A model generated the notes under the pieces. The model saw nothing but the letters and a program-made list of their open reading frames with translations, did no database searches and was not told the origin of the DNA. The position numbers and the translations under genes were made by a program. DNA of 52,008 nt from Methylobacter sp. (lineage in GTDB: Bacteria; Pseudomonadota; Gammaproteobacteria; Methylococcales; Methylomonadaceae): NCBI GenBank assembly GCA_026399025.1, contig JAPLRU010000010.1, forward strand, positions 1 through 52,008. Reading direction: 5' to 3'. Below, one piece after another: positions 36,811 to 45,013 of the stretch (the stretch's first letter is position 1; each line of letters begins with the position of its first letter).

Positions 36811-37164
36811 ATGGCTGAGAAAAACGAAATCCCAACAGCAACTAAAGCTAAATCAGACACCAAAACCGCTCCTGAAAAGGCAATACCCGTCAATGAAGCA
36901 CCGGTACACGATGAAGAGAATGCCGCCAAAGCACAGGACAGTGCAACCGGTCAATCGACTTCAATCGAACAGGAAAACTCACCAAACTCAGGGCGTGGCC
37001 GTACAGATACCCTATCTCCGGAATTGATGGAACTGGTGATGGAGTTGCGCGATACCGTAAAACGGATCAATCCCAAGAACCATACAGCTAAGACCTTACG
37101 CCGCTCGCTGTCTAATGTCAGTGATATTTTGAAGGACATCGACAAGCTTTATCCTGAAAACTAA
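36811..37164 (+). CDS. Small element-borne protein with disordered N-terminus and helical C-terminus
   Basis: A 117-residue protein; the ATG at 36811 is chosen because GGAGG stands 6 bases upstream. Residues 1-65 are Ala/Glu/Lys/Pro rich and likely disordered. Residues 70-117 form helices (SPELMELVMELRDTVKRI, then SLSNVSDILKDIDKLY). No family is recognised. Third gene of the accessory cluster. Confidence 0.65.
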   Translation: MAEKNEIPTATKAKSDTKTAPEKAIPVNEAPVHDEENAAKAQDSATGQSTSIEQENSPNSGRGRTDTLSPELMELVMELRDTVKRINPKNHTAKTLRRSLSNVSDILKDIDKLYPEN

Positions 37165-37295
37165 AACCTTGCTTTTCCTGTACCCCCTTGTCTATAGCCA
37201 TCCCTTTGGCTAGCCGACGTCAATAAAACCGGACGTGACAACCCAATGGGCAACTCTGCTCAGGGTTAGTCACGTCCATTGATAGGAGAACCACC

Positions 37296-37790
37296 ATGTC
37301 AAGCCCTTTTCATATCCATGAAACACCCGGTCATTTCCAGGTTTTACGCCCTGTGTCCACCGACGAAATCCTCACCATGGCAAGGAAACTGATCAAGCGC
37401 AAATTCGTGCGCGGACAAGCCTTGACCAGTCCCGATGCTACACGAGATTTTTTAATGCTGGAACTCGCGCTGTTGGAACACGAGGTGTTTTATTGCCTCT
37501 TCCTCGATAACCAGCACCGGATCCTGAAAGCCGAATGTTGTTTCCAAGGGACTATCGACGGCGCCAATGTCTATCCTCGCGAGATCGTTAAGCGAGCATT
37601 AATGCTCAATGCCAGCGCATTAATCTTGGCTCACAACCATCCTTCAGGCTTGGCCGAACCCAGTGCGGCGGATCGTGCAATTACTCGTCGCTTGATCGAC
37701 GCCTTGGGCTTGATGGAGATACGCGTACTGGATCATTTCATTATCGGCGGCATAGAGCATTTTTCGTTTGCCGAGGCGGGCTTGTTATGA
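37296..37790 (+). CDS. RadC-like JAMM/MPN domain protein
   Basis: A 164-residue protein made of the RadC C-terminal domain: an N-terminal strand-helix (LTSPDATRDFLMLELALLEHEVFYCLFLD), REIVKRALMLNASALILAHNHPSG and, further on, SAADRAITRRLID. The metalloprotease-type triad H-x-H ... S ... D (HNHPSG...SAAD) is complete, as is DHFIIGG. It lacks the N-terminal helix-hairpin part of chromosomal RadC, as is usual for versions on mobile elements. Biochemical function is unclear despite the DNA-repair label. AGGAG precedes the ATG. Confidence 0.92.
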   Translation: MSSPFHIHETPGHFQVLRPVSTDEILTMARKLIKRKFVRGQALTSPDATRDFLMLELALLEHEVFYCLFLDNQHRILKAECCFQGTIDGANVYPREIVKRALMLNASALILAHNHPSGLAEPSAADRAITRRLIDALGLMEIRVLDHFIIGGIEHFSFAEAGLL

Positions 37791-37932
37791 GTACGCACTA
37801 TTTAAACATAACAGGTCGCGGCTTAAAGGGGTTGCAATGCCAACATCAACAGGGAGGGCCGATGATGACGCTGATGTTAATGTATATTAACATCCCTGCA
37901 TGGGGTGTACGTTATCCTGACGAGGCTGCGGT

Positions 37933-38868
37933 ATGAACGACGAAACGACATCACAACGACATGCACATCAACACTCGGGGTTTTGTAACGTACTGACGTT
38001 ATATCTCGATAATTTGGCCCCCAGCGGTCGCCGTTCAATGCGTTCATTGTTACAACAGGCGGCCACCTTAAACCAATGGTCGGGCTCTCTGGAACAGATG
38101 CCGTGGCTAACTTTACGCTACGAGCATATCGCTCACATTCGGGCAAAATTACGACACGCCAATAAGTCACCCAACACGATCAACACTACGTTGGCCGCTA
38201 TTCGTGGCGTGTTAAAAGCCGGTTTTTTGTCAGGCCAATTTCCAGCACTGGAATGGCAGCGTATTCAATCTATCGAGCGTGTTACAGGAAAATCTTTACC
38301 AGCCGGCCGTCAATTACATGCGACAGAAATAACGCGCTTATTCAATGCCTGTGAACGCGATCCTGCCCAAGGCGTTCGTGATGCGGCAATTCTGGCACTA
38401 TTAACATATGCCGGATTAAGACGCAGTGAACTCAGCCGTTTAGCTGTGACCGACTACGCCCGCCGTAACGGTCTGCTTAGCGTACGCGAAGGTAAAGGTC
38501 AGCGCCAACGGGAATTAGTCTTACCCAAAGTCGCCCGTTCGTATCTCCAGCACTGGTTGAAAATACGTAGTTATTCACCGGGAGTGTTGTTTTGTCCATT
38601 GGCGAAAAATGGCGACTACGATTTGTCTCGCCCCCTTAGCGCGCATCGTGTCTACGGCATTTTGCAACATCGAGCGAAAGAAGCCGGTATTGCCCATTGT
38701 TCGCCACATGACTTTCGGCGCACTTTTGTTACCCGTTTGCTGGAACAAGGCGTGGACTTCAATACGGCCAGCCAATTAGCCGGACATGAGCACATTCAGA
38801 CGACCGTATTGTATGACCGGCGACAATCTAAAGCTCAACGGCAAGCGATGGCGAATTTTTATTTATAA
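37933..38868 (+). CDS. XerC-like tyrosine recombinase
   Basis: A 311-residue recombinase. The SAM-like domain is in the first ~110 residues (KSPNTINTTLAAIRGVLK). Catalytic residues: Arg in TYAGLRRSEL, Lys in the VREGKGQRQRE hairpin, H-x-x-R in SPHDFRRTFVT, His in LAGHEHIQTT and Tyr in VLYDRR. GAGG precedes the ATG. It ends the accessory cluster. Tyrosine recombinases next to RadC and the small gene set are typical of integrative-element or plasmid dimer-resolution modules. Confidence 0.92.
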   Translation: MNDETTSQRHAHQHSGFCNVLTLYLDNLAPSGRRSMRSLLQQAATLNQWSGSLEQMPWLTLRYEHIAHIRAKLRHANKSPNTINTTLAAIRGVLKAGFLSGQFPALEWQRIQSIERVTGKSLPAGRQLHATEITRLFNACERDPAQGVRDAAILALLTYAGLRRSELSRLAVTDYARRNGLLSVREGKGQRQRELVLPKVARSYLQHWLKIRSYSPGVLFCPLAKNGDYDLSRPLSAHRVYGILQHRAKEAGIAHCSPHDFRRTFVTRLLEQGVDFNTASQLAGHEHIQTTVLYDRRQSKAQRQAMANFYL

Positions 38869-39073
38869 CCCCTTTTCTTGAGGGCCAATAGTCTGCCTTT
38901 GGAAGTCGCACTACGTAATACCTATCACGATAAGGCAGTTTTTCGGAAGCGGCAAGCTGAAGAGTTTTGACGGGTTAAAGTTGTTTTTACTCATCCCATC
39001 GATCAGAAATTTTCTTGAAAATGCAGCACTCGACAAAATCGGTAATTCGCCCTGATTTGCCATTGCAGAACGA

Positions 39074-39115
39074 GGTAAAAAACAGCGCAAAAATACCGTA
39101 AAAACGCGGTAAAAA
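39074..39115. promoter_or_regulatory. Four phased A-tract repeats upstream of the AlpA/integrase genes
   Basis: ggtaaaaaac, cgcaaaaata, cgtaaaaacg and ggtaaaaact begin at 39074, 39086, 39097 and 39108, that is every 11-12 bases. A5-A6 tracts in phase with the helical turn bend DNA and are typical of recombinase accessory sites or regulated promoters. The AlpA-like gene starts about 55 bases downstream. Confidence 0.55.
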
Positions 39116-39169
39116 CTGCATTTTTGAAAACTGTAAATGAACTGCACTTCAACTATCGCGGTGCAATTT

Positions 39170-39538
39170 ATGTCAACAAAAAAACCTGAAACACCTCATC
39201 ACATTCTTCCAAGAATCATTCGTATCAAAGATGCGCCGTTTTACTTGGGAATGGACAAAAACCGTTTTAACACCGAAGTCAGACCATCGCTCACCGAGAT
39301 GAAAATCGGTACGCAAGGTATTGCCTTCGATCGCATTGAATTAGATGCCTGGGCCGATGACTACATGCTTCGGATCGGCACATCCAACAAACAAAAACAG
39401 GAGCAAAAAACATGGCAAAGAAAATCCCCGGCCTCGTCAAAAGGAACGACTGTTGGCACATCGACAAAGTCATCAGCGGCAGACGCATTTGCCAAAGCAC
39501 TGGCACAAGCGACCTCGAAGAAGCCCAAAGGTATCTAG
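39170..39538 (+). CDS. AlpA-like excisionase/regulator, overlapping the integrase gene
   Basis: A 122-residue protein. Residues 10-65 fit a MerR/AlpA-type winged helix (PRIIRIKDAPFYLGMDKNRFNTEVR, then IGTQGIAFDRIELDAWADDYM), the domain of excisionases and of AlpA. From about residue 75 the protein is Ser/Thr/Ala/Lys rich and low in complexity. That tail overlaps the integrase start in another frame by 127 nt. The ATG at 39170 puts the domain near the N-terminus; a start at 39137 is possible. It probably controls directionality of the downstream integrase. Confidence 0.8.
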   Translation: MSTKKPETPHHILPRIIRIKDAPFYLGMDKNRFNTEVRPSLTEMKIGTQGIAFDRIELDAWADDYMLRIGTSNKQKQEQKTWQRKSPASSKGTTVGTSTKSSAADAFAKALAQATSKKPKGI

Positions 39539-40527
39539 CAAAAATCATTGATGAGATTCGTCAAATAAGCATATACGGCGCAAGGCCTACTCGCACGTTT
39601 AGGGAAGCGGCAACCAAGTACCTACAAGAGGCGAATAAGCGCAGTTTAGCCAGGGATGCTTATTGTCTGAAAAATCTTGACCCTTTCATCGGCGATTTGG
39701 ACATTACCCATGTTCATATGGGAACACTGAACGCTTATATTGAAGCTCGAAAGGCAGCAGGCATCAAAAGCAAGACAATTTCACGGGATCTGGCCGTGCT
39801 CCGCAGGATTTTATCATTAGCGTCCAGAACCTGGAGAGACGAGTACAATAAACCCTGGATTGATACAGCGCCTCTCCTTGAGTTGCCTAACTGGGAAGAT
39901 GGAGCCGAACCCTATCCCTTAAACTGGAAGGAACAGGAGCGGTTCTTTAAGCTGCTTCCTGAGTATCTGCGAAATATGGCGCTATTTAAAGTCAATACCG
40001 GATTGCGCGAGCAAGGCGTATGCTGGCTGAGATGGGACTGGGAAGTAAAGTGTCCTGAACTTAACACGTCCATTTTTATCACGCCTGGAAAGCGGGTGCA
40101 GTATGATGACGGCCTGTGGGGCGGCGAGAAAAACAAAGAAGATCAAATTGTAGTTTTGAATCAGGTCGCGCTTTCCGTTATCGAAGGCCAGCGCGGACTT
40201 CATCCGGTTTATGTGTTTCCCTTTCAGGGTCGACGTATCGGAAAAATACATACTACGGCGTGGAAAAATGCCTGGAAAAAAGCAGGGCTACCGGTTGATG
40301 GTTCCCATAATAAAGGACCGCATAATCTTAAGCATACCTTTGGTCGGCGTTTAAGATCGGCAGGTGTGCCCTTGGAAACGCGCAAGGTGTTGCTGCATCA
40401 TAAATCCGGCGACATTACTACGCATTATTCCGGCGCAGAGCTTAAAGAGTTAATTAATGCGGTAGAAAGCCTGTGTGAAGTTGAGAACGGTATTGCTCTG
40501 ACTTTGTTAAGGCGAGGAGGTAAATAA
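39412..40527 (+). CDS. Tyrosine integrase of an integrative element
   Basis: A 371-residue integrase. The N-terminal arm-binding domain (KIPGLVKRNDCWHIDKVISGRRI) is followed by a core-binding domain and a catalytic domain with Arg in NTGLREQGV, H-x-x-K in PHNLKHTFGRRL (a known variant of H-x-x-R), His in VLLHHKSGDIT and nucleophile Tyr in THYSGAEL. AGGAG precedes the ATG inside the upstream gene. A strong terminator follows at 40554. The next operon is leftward, so this integrase marks a module boundary; it may mobilise the ABC-transporter operon, but no att pair was found. Confidence 0.93.
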   Translation: MAKKIPGLVKRNDCWHIDKVISGRRICQSTGTSDLEEAQRYLAKIIDEIRQISIYGARPTRTFREAATKYLQEANKRSLARDAYCLKNLDPFIGDLDITHVHMGTLNAYIEARKAAGIKSKTISRDLAVLRRILSLASRTWRDEYNKPWIDTAPLLELPNWEDGAEPYPLNWKEQERFFKLLPEYLRNMALFKVNTGLREQGVCWLRWDWEVKCPELNTSIFITPGKRVQYDDGLWGGEKNKEDQIVVLNQVALSVIEGQRGLHPVYVFPFQGRRIGKIHTTAWKNAWKKAGLPVDGSHNKGPHNLKHTFGRRLRSAGVPLETRKVLLHHKSGDITTHYSGAELKELINAVESLCEVENGIALTLLRRGGK

Positions 40528-40553
40528 ACACAGTATCGCTACCCACGCTAATC

Positions 40554-40590
40554 GCCCCAGCAGAATATAAAAACTGATGGGGCTTTTTTT
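40554..40590 (+). terminator. Intrinsic terminator after the integrase
   Basis: gcccca (40554-40559) pairs with tggggc (40578-40583), with an inner cag/ctg pair, followed by seven T residues. Located 27 bases after the integrase stop. Confidence 0.85.
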
Positions 40591-41021
40591 GCTTGTACCC
40601 TTTTTTTGCACATGAGAATATCGGCATTTTTAATCCATGAAAGCGAAAAGCTTCAATGTCGATTATCGACCCATAGCCGCCATTCGAATATGGATATAGG
40701 CTTCCCTAATGCGTTCAGTCAAATGTGGGGCGATGCAGACATCTCTTACATTGCGCTTACAAAAAACGCTATGCGTAAGTGGGGTTATGTCAAATTGTGT
40801 CGGGCATGGGTGGGCGGTTGATGCAGCAATCAGTACCTCGAAATACCTTTTAGTGACCCGAAAATGAAGGAATCGTTGTCGTAAAATTCATGCATAACAT
40901 CGAGTATTTAAAACTGACTAATATTGCAAAAAATGCCCGCTGCTTATTTTCACTTAATGTAGGTCGAGAATGATGTTTTGCAGGTCTTTTGATTTATGTT
41001 TGTAGTACAGCTAGTCTAACT
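40591..41021. other. Intergenic region between the integrase terminator and the ABC operon end
   Basis: No gene is convincing. A 71-codon plus-strand frame (40606-40821) looks random. It contains aatgtcgattatcgacccatagccgccattc (written here in parts: aatgtcgattatcgaccc then atagccgccattc), a phrase resembling degenerate repeats common in proteobacterial intergenic DNA. No terminator for the leftward operon stands out. Confidence 0.4.
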
Positions 41022-42872
41022 TTATTTCCTAGAAATTAAAGAATAAATATAAGCTACGAATATACCAAGATGAAAGAATCCAGAAACAATGACTATGCAA
41101 GATACACCAATTAGCCACCAACATGAGTCAGATGTTGCGGCAGTACCAGAGAAAAAAGCACTAAAGACTCCAGAAATTGCGGATTTCCAATTATGAATAT
41201 CTTCAATAAACCACCACACCGTACTTGAAATACCCAACCATAACAGAATTGCAAGTATAAATTTTGTAAAAGAAGATAAAAGAGACTCTGCATATCTCAA
41301 AATCAATTGGCAAGGATTAAATGTTTTTAATCCAATCAACTGACGATGCCAGTGGCGTGTTTTAACCATGCACTCGTGTTCTTCTTCGAAACGCCCCCCC
41401 TCGCGGAAAATCTTGGCTAAGCGGTTCATGATAATAACTAGCGATTGCAGTTTAGATTCCTCTTGTTTTTTCTCCGCAAACCATTGCGTAATGATTTCAA
41501 CTTCCCGCTCGATTTCCTCAATGCGGGTCGTGACATCAAAATGATAGCCAACGCCAACAAATGTACATTCTGCTTTCACCTCAAATTCATGTTTCAACAT
41601 CAATGCTTGCAGTGTTAAGGTCGGGGTCATACCACTTAAAAGTTCTGTCGCTTCAGTTGCCAATACTGCTCCCTGAATGAAGTCCTGTACTGTCTGTGCT
41701 TTAGGTAATAACTTAGTAGCACGATTTAACAAGGCTTCTGCAATCAACATAAGTTTTCCAGGCGCACCATGACCAACACCTTCGACACCACTCGTTTGTT
41801 TGGTTAATTTAGATAACCCCCAAAATCCTTGAGCATAGCCCAATTTATTTTTAGATAACAATCCCGCATCTCGCCAAAGATCCATCATTCCGCCAACTGG
41901 CTTGTAAATCAGCCGTCCATGACCTTTTTTCTTATTTTTTTCAATATATCCTTTATTCTTTTCCAGTGTTATACCACCATCCATATCATGACCCGTGGTA
42001 ATTAGCACTCTAAATTTAGAACTTTCTTGTGCAGTTCCTGATTTCAGTTTAGGAAAATGATACTCCCTACCTTGAGGGTTATTATGCTTATCTGAGGTGA
42101 GATCAAGAGCTAGAATATGCGCATTGTTTTTTTTATCTGGAAAGTTGAGGCTCATATCCTCCAGAAGAATCTCAAAACCATGATTATTACTGTCATCAGA
42201 GCCAAAAAGCTTCTTCATCAACGACCATGAAGTAACAACATCAGACTGATACCCATAACGGAATGCCGTATAGCCATAAAAATAGGAAAAATACTTTTCA
42301 TCATCAATTGCAGCTACTTTGTACATTCGTTTCGGAAGCTCAAATTCTGGACAACTATCCTTGTAATGCTTAACGGTGCAAAACTTCACCCATTGTCGCA
42401 ATCCTAACGAATCAAATAGAGGGTCTTTCCTTGGACAGGAAAGTAAACTTGGCATGGAATGTTCAGAAGCTAAAAACTTAACATTATCTTGTGAATTTTC
42501 CAGATTTCCTGACACTACCCCAAAAACCCAATGTATCTCAGGAAATGTTAGTATTAGCATGGCAATTAAATTGTCCCAAGTTACTCCTTCAGCAATGGCA
42601 CTGAGTTCTATAGGTCTTATTGCATCGACTAATATCGCAATCTTATTTAATGGGATTGTTCCTTCATTCCCATTAGCTGCACATTCGATGGATTTCACCA
42701 AATACTCATAAGCTAATATTCCGCTTTCCCCACTGACAGCATAAGATTCACGATTCCAGATAATACGCCTAGAATCGGAAGGACTTAGCTTAGGTTCACC
42801 GAGTAACTCCAGCCAAGTGTCTAACGCACAGGCAGTGACTTCAGATTGAGCGAGAATGAGGTAACTGGTCAT
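41022..42872 (-). CDS. Unknown protein with C-terminal two-helix membrane module, last gene of the ABC-signalling operon
   Basis: A 616-residue protein from the ATG at 42872 (an in-frame TTG at 42917 adds 15). The N-terminal ~120 residues look like an alpha/beta sensor fold (TSYLILAQSEV, then KIAILVDAIRP, then IHWVFGVVSG). The middle (VLITTGHDMDGG; GVGHGAPGKLMLIAEALLNRA) has a conserved look with His residues but no family I can name. A helical segment with EIEREVEIITQWFAEKK follows. The C-terminus has two hydrophobic helices (about 535-556 and 585-612) around a Ser/Thr-rich hydrophobic loop (GVFSAFFSGTAATSDS), ending in a basic tail. This loosely resembles two-helix ion channels and may be a membrane effector; that is inference only. 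Confidence 0.7.
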   Translation of the reverse strand: MTSYLILAQSEVTACALDTWLELLGEPKLSPSDSRRIIWNRESYAVSGESGILAYEYLVKSIECAANGNEGTIPLNKIAILVDAIRPIELSAIAEGVTWDNLIAMLILTFPEIHWVFGVVSGNLENSQDNVKFLASEHSMPSLLSCPRKDPLFDSLGLRQWVKFCTVKHYKDSCPEFELPKRMYKVAAIDDEKYFSYFYGYTAFRYGYQSDVVTSWSLMKKLFGSDDSNNHGFEILLEDMSLNFPDKKNNAHILALDLTSDKHNNPQGREYHFPKLKSGTAQESSKFRVLITTGHDMDGGITLEKNKGYIEKNKKKGHGRLIYKPVGGMMDLWRDAGLLSKNKLGYAQGFWGLSKLTKQTSGVEGVGHGAPGKLMLIAEALLNRATKLLPKAQTVQDFIQGAVLATEATELLSGMTPTLTLQALMLKHEFEVKAECTFVGVGYHFDVTTRIEEIEREVEIITQWFAEKKQEESKLQSLVIIMNRLAKIFREGGRFEEEHECMVKTRHWHRQLIGLKTFNPCQLILRYAESLLSSFTKFILAILLWLGISSTVWWFIEDIHNWKSAISGVFSAFFSGTAATSDSCWWLIGVSCIVIVSGFFHLGIFVAYIYSLISRK

Positions 42873-43006
42873 AGATTTATCATAAAAACTAAAGTTGTTT
42901 CTAAGCAAAAGTAACAAAACGGAGAACCGTCATAACAGTCAAGCGGAAATAAGACTGCCAAAAATCAGTACAAGGTAGATGTTTTTAGCAAATGCAGATT
43001 ATGGAT

Positions 43007-43693
43007 TCATATTGATAATTTAAAATATTCAACTAATTGCTTGTGTATTTTAGAAAAATCGGGGGCTTTATTTATATCAGATGACCATAACCAATCAAGC
43101 AAACTTCTAACTTCCGACAACTCAATAAAATTGTTTACACCCAGACCAAAAGCAATTATAAAATCATTTTGTTCATAACCTTGAAAGATTTCCAACCATT
43201 TCGTTTTATTAGTTTTCCATTCCTTCTGGCGATCTAAAATTGAAATATTATCACTTGACAGCGTGATATATGAACTCAATATAACCAGGGAATTTACAAG
43301 GTAATCTTTTTGGTGAGCTTTAAAAGCTATATCTACTGTATTTAGGTTAAAATCCTTTGGTAGCTTTTCTAGTAATTTTAAAAGGTTTTCCCATCGTAAA
43401 TAATACAAACAACCTGTCGATGTGGTTACGTCGTTTTGTTCAACAATATCGCCCGCAGTATAAAAAAAAACAGTTGCTCCTGATTCGCAAAGTTGCTTAT
43501 ATTGAAGATTCGAGAGATCAGTCAAATGTGCTAAAATTAAATAATCACTACCTAGTTTCTGAGTATTCCATATTTCAGCAGTAATATCTAAATTGGAAAA
43601 TAGTTTAAGCAATTTGTCACGACGTAAGAGAATCACGTTGTTATCAGTTGATAACTCTTTGCCTGTCTCATCAAAAATAAAAACTTTAGTCAT
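43007..43693 (-). CDS. Unknown protein, possible receiver-like fold
   Basis: A 228-residue soluble protein. The N-terminal ~90 residues alternate strands and helices (KVFIFDETGK; DYLILAHLTDL; ATVFFYTAGDI) in a way that recalls receiver or other Rossmann-like domains, but the canonical receiver Asp/Lys set is not clearly complete. The C-terminal half is helical with tryptophans (LLDWLWSSDI). It starts 9 bases after the 436-residue gene and lies 134 bases before the membrane-module gene. It is probably cotranscribed with both. No family is recognised. Confidence 0.65.
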   Translation of the reverse strand: MTKVFIFDETGKELSTDNNVILLRRDKLLKLFSNLDITAEIWNTQKLGSDYLILAHLTDLSNLQYKQLCESGATVFFYTAGDIVEQNDVTTSTGCLYYLRWENLLKLLEKLPKDFNLNTVDIAFKAHQKDYLVNSLVILSSYITLSSDNISILDRQKEWKTNKTKWLEIFQGYEQNDFIIAFGLGVNNFIELSEVRSLLDWLWSSDINKAPDFSKIHKQLVEYFKLSI

Positions 43694-43702
43694 TTATCGA
43701 AA

Positions 43703-45013
43703 CTACTCTATCCAATTAAATTCAATACATACGACATTTGAGTTATGGGAAGTCCTTGTAGAGAAAGCAGATAATTCATCCCATGCTCTTCTAACTCTAC
43801 CTTTTCTACCAGTATAGGTTGAAGAAAAAATAGCCTCTGGAAGTTCATCAGAATATGTCATAGAGAGTATCGTTTTTTTATTATTTATGTTGTTAGTGAT
43901 GGAAATAGTTACGATGTAAGCCATATCTTTCTCGAATTGCTCTGGGATAATAAGCCAGTACCTAAGGGCTGCTGCAAACTCTCCATAATTCTTTCCCTCA
44001 GGTAGAAGAATACTTCCAAGAGCTTTAAGTTTGTCGATATTTTTAGACGGGATTGAATATAGAGGTGATTGCACAGAATAGTTACACCTCTGTTCTAAAT
44101 AACACACACCTTCACAGATGGCAATCATGGCTGTAACTGGAACAAAATTAGAACCAATAACAGAGGTTTGAAACGCTTTACCAGCCAGCCATCGGTGTGC
44201 TGCTGTGCTTGGTGGTAAACCCAAACTAGCCTCTTGACTGCACCATCGCCAGATGCCGTATTGGTCATGTTGATCTTGAGATAATTTTTTGCAAATCTTT
44301 TGTCTAATTTCGGCTTGGGTGTTGATAATTCCGCTTGGATTATGACAGCAGTGCTGGGTCAAATGATGGAAATTAGTATCACTTATATGTCCTTGAATTC
44401 CTAACAGCCACTCTTGAATTTTAAGCTTTAATTCTGGGTAACCTCCCTGTGGTGGTTCTTTATAAATGATAGGTGTACTCATAACCGAATCAGGAACAGC
44501 CATGCCCCCTCTTGTAAGCCTTGCTCTAACAAAAATAGGGCAACCCAATTGATCAATCAATTCCCAAGTTTCAATAAACCGTTCTGATTCCTTTAGTTTT
44601 TCTGATCCATTTGAATCGTCTCTAATATCTATTAAGAAGATCCATCCTGAAGACGCATAATTATCGGGATGGGATTGTAAGATAGCCTTGAGTTTCTCAA
44701 CAGAGCGGGGAAAGTTGCAAAGTGTTACACCAGAGATTCCTTTTGTGTTAAAAACCATCCACGGAAGCAACAGCAGTGTACGCTCATAGATTTCATCTGA
44801 AGGATAAAATGTATTCCAATAATCAAGTAATTTCTGGAGGTTTAAGCACTTTTCACCTAAACCTTCTATCTTGCTTCCAGTAAGATCACTCGTTTCACCT
44901 TCAATCAGTGCCTTAATTACATCCCATCTGTCATCAATTACAAGCAAGCCCCATCTGGCATTTTCTGCCTCAAAATCGATATTCAAATAATAATCACTAG
45001 AATGTATTTTCAC
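43703..45013 (-). CDS. Unknown protein with receiver-like N-terminus
   Basis: A 436-residue protein. It starts at GTG sharing one base with the previous stop (TAGTG), with AGGGG upstream: tight coupling. The N-terminus has WGLLVIDDRWDVI (acidic pair at 27-28), and near 124-133 WIFLIDIRDD places an Asp at a strand end. Together these recall CheY-like receivers, with a long insertion between them. The rest (WRWCSQEASLGLPPSTAAHRWLAG; LYSIPSKNIDKLKALG; a C-terminal GRKGRVRRAWDELSAF) is unrecognised. It may be an output or adaptor protein of the operon. Confidence 0.65.
   Translation of the reverse strand: MKIHSSDYYLNIDFEAENARWGLLVIDDRWDVIKALIEGETSDLTGSKIEGLGEKCLNLQKLLDYWNTFYPSDEIYERTLLLLPWMVFNTKGISGVTLCNFPRSVEKLKAILQSHPDNYASSGWIFLIDIRDDSNGSEKLKESERFIETWELIDQLGCPIFVRARLTRGGMAVPDSVMSTPIIYKEPPQGGYPELKLKIQEWLLGIQGHISDTNFHHLTQHCCHNPSGIINTQAEIRQKICKKLSQDQHDQYGIWRWCSQEASLGLPPSTAAHRWLAGKAFQTSVIGSNFVPVTAMIAICEGVCYLEQRCNYSVQSPLYSIPSKNIDKLKALGSILLPEGKNYGEFAAALRYWLIIPEQFEKDMAYIVTISITNNINNKKTILSMTYSDELPEAIFSSTYTGRKGRVRRAWDELSAFSTRTSHNSNVVCIEFNWIE

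Noticed and set aside
40606-40821. 71-codon plus-strand frame after the integrase terminator
   Set aside because: No ribosome binding site or family match; it includes a degenerate repeat phrase common in non-coding proteobacterial DNA.
41022-42872. CHAT/caspase-like protease in the middle of the 616-residue protein (TTGHD, GHGAPG)
   Set aside because: A His-Gly motif is present but no following Cys in a caspase-type strand context can be assigned.
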